Source: a virus. Taken from it: 46,794 nt of DNA. The DNA lies in the IMG/VR virus record IMGVR_UViG_3300032401_000019, positions 1 through 46,794 of that record. One strand, given 5' to 3'. A program made the position numbers and the translations under genes. The notes under the pieces were generated by a model, which saw only the letters and a program-made list of their open reading frames with translations, was not told the DNA's origin and made no database searches. Below, in pieces: positions 43,148 through 46,794 of this stretch. Within the stretch, counting starts at the first letter, position 1. The number at the start of each line of letters is the position of its first letter.

Positions 43148-43897
43148 TTATACTTTTAAAATATTTTTACCTGCTTGAACACCTATTATATTTGTTATAT
43201 TTTTGGTAAATGTTTTTATTGTTTTATCTATTACAGATGTATTGGTTATATTGGCTAATGCACCCCTTATTTCTTTAACACTTAAAATACTTTTAATTGG
43301 AGCTATAGCTTTTAATTTTAAATTATAATTCCACATCATATTTTGTTCTTTAGTTTGTGGTAACGTTAGATTTTCTACTTCTACTAAATAACTATTACCT
43401 AATGCTGGATTATAGAAAAATAATTTAAATGGTTTATTAGAATCATCTAATTGTCTTGATTTTTCACAAATAGATTCTAATATTTTTAAACAACCGTACC
43501 CTGTTTTTAATTTTGTATTAAATTCTGAAAAATGAACCGCATCTAAATCTATAACATTACCCCTATTAGTTAAAAACTTTAAAGTCCTTCCGAATGTACC
43601 ATTCAATGAAATATTTTTAGGAATAAATGTGTTATTTTTTAATGTTGTTACCCCACCTATTGTTTTTTTTATATTAACTAAATTAACTTTTTCTTCAGTT
43701 ATTCTATCTGGCATTATTGGAAATACAAATAATTCTGATGTTGATTTATTATTTCCATTTTTATTTATATACCCTACTAATTCTAATGCTACAACATAAT
43801 ATTCAAAATCATTAGGAAACATTGCATTAGCCGTAGCCCTACCAACGTTTTTTAATAAATCGAAATACTTAATACTATCAGCATTATTAACGGCCAT
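43148..43897 (-). CDS. Tail/baseplate protein
   Basis: A 249-residue protein. LFVFPIMPDRITEEKV, then VTTLKNNTFIPKNISLNGTF and KPFKLFFYNPALGNSYLVEV, resembles the phage proteins that sit at the tail tube/baseplate junction next to hub genes (strand-rich, often ending in a LysM-like or helical tail). No name can be given firmly. It is preceded by a 63-base A/T-rich gap and overlaps nothing. A structural role is likely from its neighbours. Confidence 0.5.
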   Translation of the reverse strand: MAVNNADSIKYFDLLKNVGRATANAMFPNDFEYYVVALELVGYINKNGNNKSTSELFVFPIMPDRITEEKVNLVNIKKTIGGVTTLKNNTFIPKNISLNGTFGRTLKFLTNRGNVIDLDAVHFSEFNTKLKTGYGCLKILESICEKSRQLDDSNKPFKLFFYNPALGNSYLVEVENLTLPQTKEQNMMWNYNLKLKAIAPIKSILSVKEIRGALANITNTSVIDKTIKTFTKNITNIIGVQAGKNILKV

Positions 43898-43960
43898 TTT
43901 TTACATTTTTCTTTTTATAAAAATAACAAAAAATTACTTCTTTAAAAACTTTAATTTGTA

Positions 43961-44185
43961 TTAATTGATTGTACTCACTAAAGGTGAACTCATTATTACA
44001 GGATAACCACCCGCGTTCATTTTTATACTTTCAGTAGTTGGGACTAAAATAGTTGCTGAAACTATTGCATCGTATATTATTTTAGCCATACCGTTTGCGA
44101 AGTATCTTTTACCTTCCTCACCTTCTTTATCATTACTTTCTATTAAGCTCAATATTTTATTTTCTATATCTGATTGTATTACCAT
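43961..44185 (-). CDS. Small hypothetical baseplate-region protein
   Basis: A 74-residue protein: an acidic helical start (MVIQSDIENKILSLIESNDK), then IIYDAIVSATILVPTTESI and VIMSSPLVSTIN. It lies 5 bases from the spike-like gene. It may be a small hub or spike accessory protein. No family recognised. Confidence 0.45.
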   Translation of the reverse strand: MVIQSDIENKILSLIESNDKEGEEGKRYFANGMAKIIYDAIVSATILVPTTESIKMNAGGYPVIMSSPLVSTIN

Positions 44186-44190
44186 GTTAT

Positions 44191-45033
44191 TTATTTTAAT
44201 ATTTGACTTACTTTATTTTTTAATTCTTCTATTTGTACTTTATTCATAATTGGTTGGACTCCTAATGCAGTAATAGTTGTAATAGCTGAAATTTCAGAAA
44301 TTATGTCATTAAATAAATCTTTTAATGAGTAATTTTCATTTTTTATAGTAAATTTTCCATCGGCATCTATTATAATCTCATTTTTAAATTCATCTTGATA
44401 AATAAACCCTACACCATTTTCATAAGATATTTCGGTATTATTTTCATTATTTTCTAAATCTTGTATTTTAAACTTTATTTTTTTAAATGCTTGTGTATTG
44501 ATGGAATCACTAACTATAGTATTTATATTACCATCTACATTAGTATTAATAGAAGCTTGATTCGCACTACTTTGTACTCTTATATTTAATTCAGGTGTTG
44601 TTACTTTATTAGAATTTATATTAATATTTAATGTAGAATCCTCTATACTACCTCTTATTTCTACAGTTGTATCATCATTTTTTTTCGAAAATGTAAATTG
44701 GTTTTCAAATACATCAAACATTTCTGTACTCTTATTAATACAAGCTATTGCTATCGGTTGTTCATATTTAGGTATATTAACCCACACTAAACAACTGCCT
44801 AATTGCTTATACTCTATAGGAAATTCTAAATCTTTTATAATATGTTTACTTATTCTAATATTATCTATACGTCCGAATTCATCTATTAATGATAATTGAC
44901 CTGTATTATAACAATTTTGTACGTATGTTGTCCTATCTGCATAATCTTCTGGAATAAATATATAACCAACACCTGCGGATGAGCGTTGCCCTGGTAATCC
45001 CTTTATACTATTATCATCGATGTTTATTATCAT
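44191..45033 (-). CDS. Putative baseplate spike / gpV-like protein
   Basis: A 280-residue protein with an N-terminal OB-like part (LSLIDEFGRIDNIRISKHII ... LVWVNIPKYEQPIAIAC). A central Asn/Ser/Thr-rich run of short beta repeats follows (STLNININSNKV ... INTNVDGNINTI), which suits an intertwined beta-spike, and a helical C-terminus closes the protein. Its start overlaps the hub-like gene by four bases. The OB plus beta-repeat build and its place next to the hub support a membrane-piercing spike. Sequence similarity alone is weak. Confidence 0.45.
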   Translation of the reverse strand: MIINIDDNSIKGLPGQRSSAGVGYIFIPEDYADRTTYVQNCYNTGQLSLIDEFGRIDNIRISKHIIKDLEFPIEYKQLGSCLVWVNIPKYEQPIAIACINKSTEMFDVFENQFTFSKKNDDTTVEIRGSIEDSTLNININSNKVTTPELNIRVQSSANQASINTNVDGNINTIVSDSINTQAFKKIKFKIQDLENNENNTEISYENGVGFIYQDEFKNEIIIDADGKFTIKNENYSLKDLFNDIISEISAITTITALGVQPIMNKVQIEELKNKVSQILK

Positions 45034-46319
45034 AGTTTTGTAACTAATTTTATAGTATCTATTTGTCCTGGTTCAAATTGTTGTTTTGTTAGGAAGAAAT
45101 TAAAAACAAATTTATTTGTTTGCCATTCTTTATATAAATTTCTTACCTGGTCTATATAACTACCTTGCTGTATATCTTCTACAGGTGTATTTACTATTTT
45201 GAAATATAATGGAAAATATTCCTTAACCATCCCCCTACTAACATTTATTGTTGTTGTTCTATCTGTAACCCCATTATTTATAGAATAGCTATGTGATACT
45301 GAGTCTACGTAAAATACCTCATCTGTTGATTTTTTATACACAACCATTCCTCTTTTTATTCGCCTATCGCCATTTAACAACATAGTACCCGTTCGTGTGA
45401 ATGGTAAATATGCGTTTGTATCAACCATAAATTTTAAATCATTTATAGATTGTTTTACTAAATCAAATACTAATAAATCTTTTTTATTTCCTATAATAGA
45501 ATTAAATTCTAAATAATTAGATACTTGTTCTAATGGTCTTTCACCCCATACATCTGCGTATTCTTTAAAATGTACTGCTTTTAAATAAGCAAACACTGAA
45601 GCATCACCTAAATATGATATTAAGTTTTGTGGTCTTAATCTATACCAAGAATAAGCTTTCCCAGTATCAAAACCTAAGCTTTCATTTAATATATCTTTTT
45701 CTTCTATTTCAATATTAAAATCTATCAAATCTTGATATGGTTGTTGTGTAAATGGTGGTTGTCTAGTGATAAAGAAATATTTATCATAATAAGTATCCCC
45801 ATAAAATTCAACAAATGGGTCTTGACATACTTTATCTATAAAACCCATTAATGTTCCATTTTCATTACCTATACTCTGGTCAACGACTCTTCTATTAGCT
45901 ACTCCGTATTCACTATCTTCATCAAATACAAATTTTATTATTTGCCATATACCTTTCATATTATCATTTGTATATGTCTCTTTTAAGTTCTTTGCTTCTC
46001 TTTCAGATAATATATACTGCCATATTAATTCAACTGCTTTTTGCGCATATTCATTAACATTCAAAATAGAAGGAGATTCATAAAATTTTTTATATCCTTT
46101 TAATAAGTTAAGTTGATTGATATATATATCATATTGAGATATTCCACTTGCTATTTTTTCTTTTATTAAAATTGCTTGAGGGTTATTTGGATTTTGAGCT
46201 AATATTTGGTCGCACTCGTTGTTCATTTTATCCAAATAAGACTTCATAATGTTATTAACATCACCGAGCCCCTCTTGAACATTTATATTTATATCACTAT
46301 TATTTATATCTACGGCCAT
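45030..46319 (-). CDS. Putative baseplate hub protein
   Basis: A 429-residue protein. The first 130 residues are helical. Later segments YFFITRQPPFT, YSWYRLRP and RIKRGMVVYKKSTDEVFYVD are followed by SVSHSYSINNG and TTTINVSRGM. The last part is the strand-turn pattern of gpD/gp27-type hub proteins, where a Ser-His-Ser strand leads into an R-G end. It joins the tail tube to the spike. It overlaps the spike-like gene by four bases and follows the truncated gene at the edge by 11 bases. Confidence 0.55.
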   Translation of the reverse strand: MAVDINNSDININVQEGLGDVNNIMKSYLDKMNNECDQILAQNPNNPQAILIKEKIASGISQYDIYINQLNLLKGYKKFYESPSILNVNEYAQKAVELIWQYILSEREAKNLKETYTNDNMKGIWQIIKFVFDEDSEYGVANRRVVDQSIGNENGTLMGFIDKVCQDPFVEFYGDTYYDKYFFITRQPPFTQQPYQDLIDFNIEIEEKDILNESLGFDTGKAYSWYRLRPQNLISYLGDASVFAYLKAVHFKEYADVWGERPLEQVSNYLEFNSIIGNKKDLLVFDLVKQSINDLKFMVDTNAYLPFTRTGTMLLNGDRRIKRGMVVYKKSTDEVFYVDSVSHSYSINNGVTDRTTTINVSRGMVKEYFPLYFKIVNTPVEDIQQGSYIDQVRNLYKEWQTNKFVFNFFLTKQQFEPGQIDTIKLVTKL

Positions 46320-46330
46320 TTTTAATTAAA

Positions 46331-46794
46331 TTATTGAATACCTCTACTTAAACCACCACTAGTATAAGCATTCACTTGAATAGTAGCTTGTTTTTCTAAT
46401 TCTTTTTCAGCTGTATCAGCTGCATCTTGTACTGCCCTTGATTCATTAGCAACTTTTTGTAATGGGTCTAAACTACCATCTGTAACTGATTTCATTTGTT
46501 GTTGTACAAATTTATCTATTTGTTTTAAATTTTTCATACAATTTGCATATGCTGTTTCATATTCTAATTGTGATATTTTAGTATGTGGTTTGAGTGGGTT
46601 TATATAATATGTAATCGGTCTAAATAATTTAAAAAACAGTTTACTTGTAAATAAATTATTTTTTATATTTTCATTTAAATATTTAAATGATTTCCATTGT
46701 ATTGGGCTTAAATCTGGTAATAATGCTTTATAAACATCTGCGATACCGATGAATTTTTTTAATTCACTAAATGCATTCCCGATTTCTAAATTAC
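46331..46794 (-). CDS. Partial hypothetical protein, 5' end beyond the window
   Basis: The frame is open up to the right edge, so at least 153 C-terminal residues are present and the start is missing. An internal Met at 46537 is not the start, because the frame continues upstream with readable sequence such as KALLPDLSPIQWKSFKYL and LFRPITYYINPLKPHTKI. The end is acidic, helical and Gln/Ala-rich (ESRAVQDAADTAEKELEKQ). In many contractile phages the gene before the hub is the tape measure or a tail-hub chaperone. No domain here proves either. Confidence 0.6.
   Translation of the reverse strand, partial: NLEIGNAFSELKKFIGIADVYKALLPDLSPIQWKSFKYLNENIKNNLFTSKLFFKLFRPITYYINPLKPHTKISQLEYETAYANCMKNLKQIDKFVQQQMKSVTDGSLDPLQKVANESRAVQDAADTAEKELEKQATIQVNAYTSGGLSRGIQ

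Noticed and set aside
46331-46537. A complete 68-residue gene at the right edge
   Set aside because: The frame stays open upstream of the internal Met to the end of the window, so this is the tail of a longer, truncated gene.

Overview
The window looks like part of a large, strictly lytic-looking tailed phage (or a phage-derived contig) that infects a member of the Bacteroidota. The DNA is very AT-rich and its proteins are correspondingly rich in Asn, Lys and Ile. Starts lack Shine-Dalgarno sites and sit behind A/T-rich leaders. Several exported proteins carry the '...FSQ' signal-peptide ends usual in that phylum. Every gene I can support lies on the minus strand, so transcription runs from the right edge to the left. 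No stretch longer than 300 bases lacks a gene. I saw no tRNA, rRNA, integrase, transposase or CRISPR array.

Right part (about 46.8-40.3 kb): contractile-tail baseplate genes. These are a truncated gene at the edge, a hub-like protein, a spike-like protein, a candidate gp25-like wedge protein and a clear Baseplate_J protein. Then (40.3-31.2 kb) comes an unusual block of fibre-like and small proteins. Most begin with Sec signal peptides: a beta-propeller/collagen-like protein, a delta-60-repeat lipoprotein, a 770-residue collagen-like fibre protein, a repeat-rich surface protein, and small secreted or membrane proteins that may include the holin. Then (31.2-26.8 kb) come a papain-fold (NlpC/P60-like) protein, a metallophosphoesterase, small zinc-ribbon proteins, a secreted DNA/RNA non-specific nuclease, a candidate peptidoglycan-active protein and a spanin-like coiled-coil protein. 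From 26.8 to 21.6 kb there are further tail or fibre proteins.

Left part (21.4-0 kb): DNA metabolism. In transcription order: a NUMOD4/HNH-like gene, an HNH protein, a DnaQ-type 3'-5' exonuclease, the large terminase subunit, a small membrane protein, a DnaB-like helicase, a DRB0094-type RNA ligase coupled to a metallophosphoesterase, a membrane protein, a DUF1599-like helical protein, a DnaG-like primase, the nucleotide-modification operon, a bacterial-type (C-family) DNA polymerase III alpha subunit, an ssDNA-binding-like protein with its own terminator, and an SbcD/gp47-like nuclease subunit.

The strongest biological point is the operon at 10.9-7.2 kb. It encodes a thymidylate-synthase-fold enzyme whose pyrimidine-reading Asn is replaced by Asp, exactly as in T4 dCMP hydroxymethylase. 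Next to it is a protein that aligns by eye with T4 DNA beta-glucosyltransferase, followed by a P-loop dNMP-kinase-like protein and a dUTPase. Together these predict glucosylated 5-hydroxymethylcytosine DNA in an AT-rich Bacteroidota phage that replicates with a DnaE-type polymerase. A second notable point is the run of signal-peptide-bearing, fibre-like proteins embedded in the tail operon.
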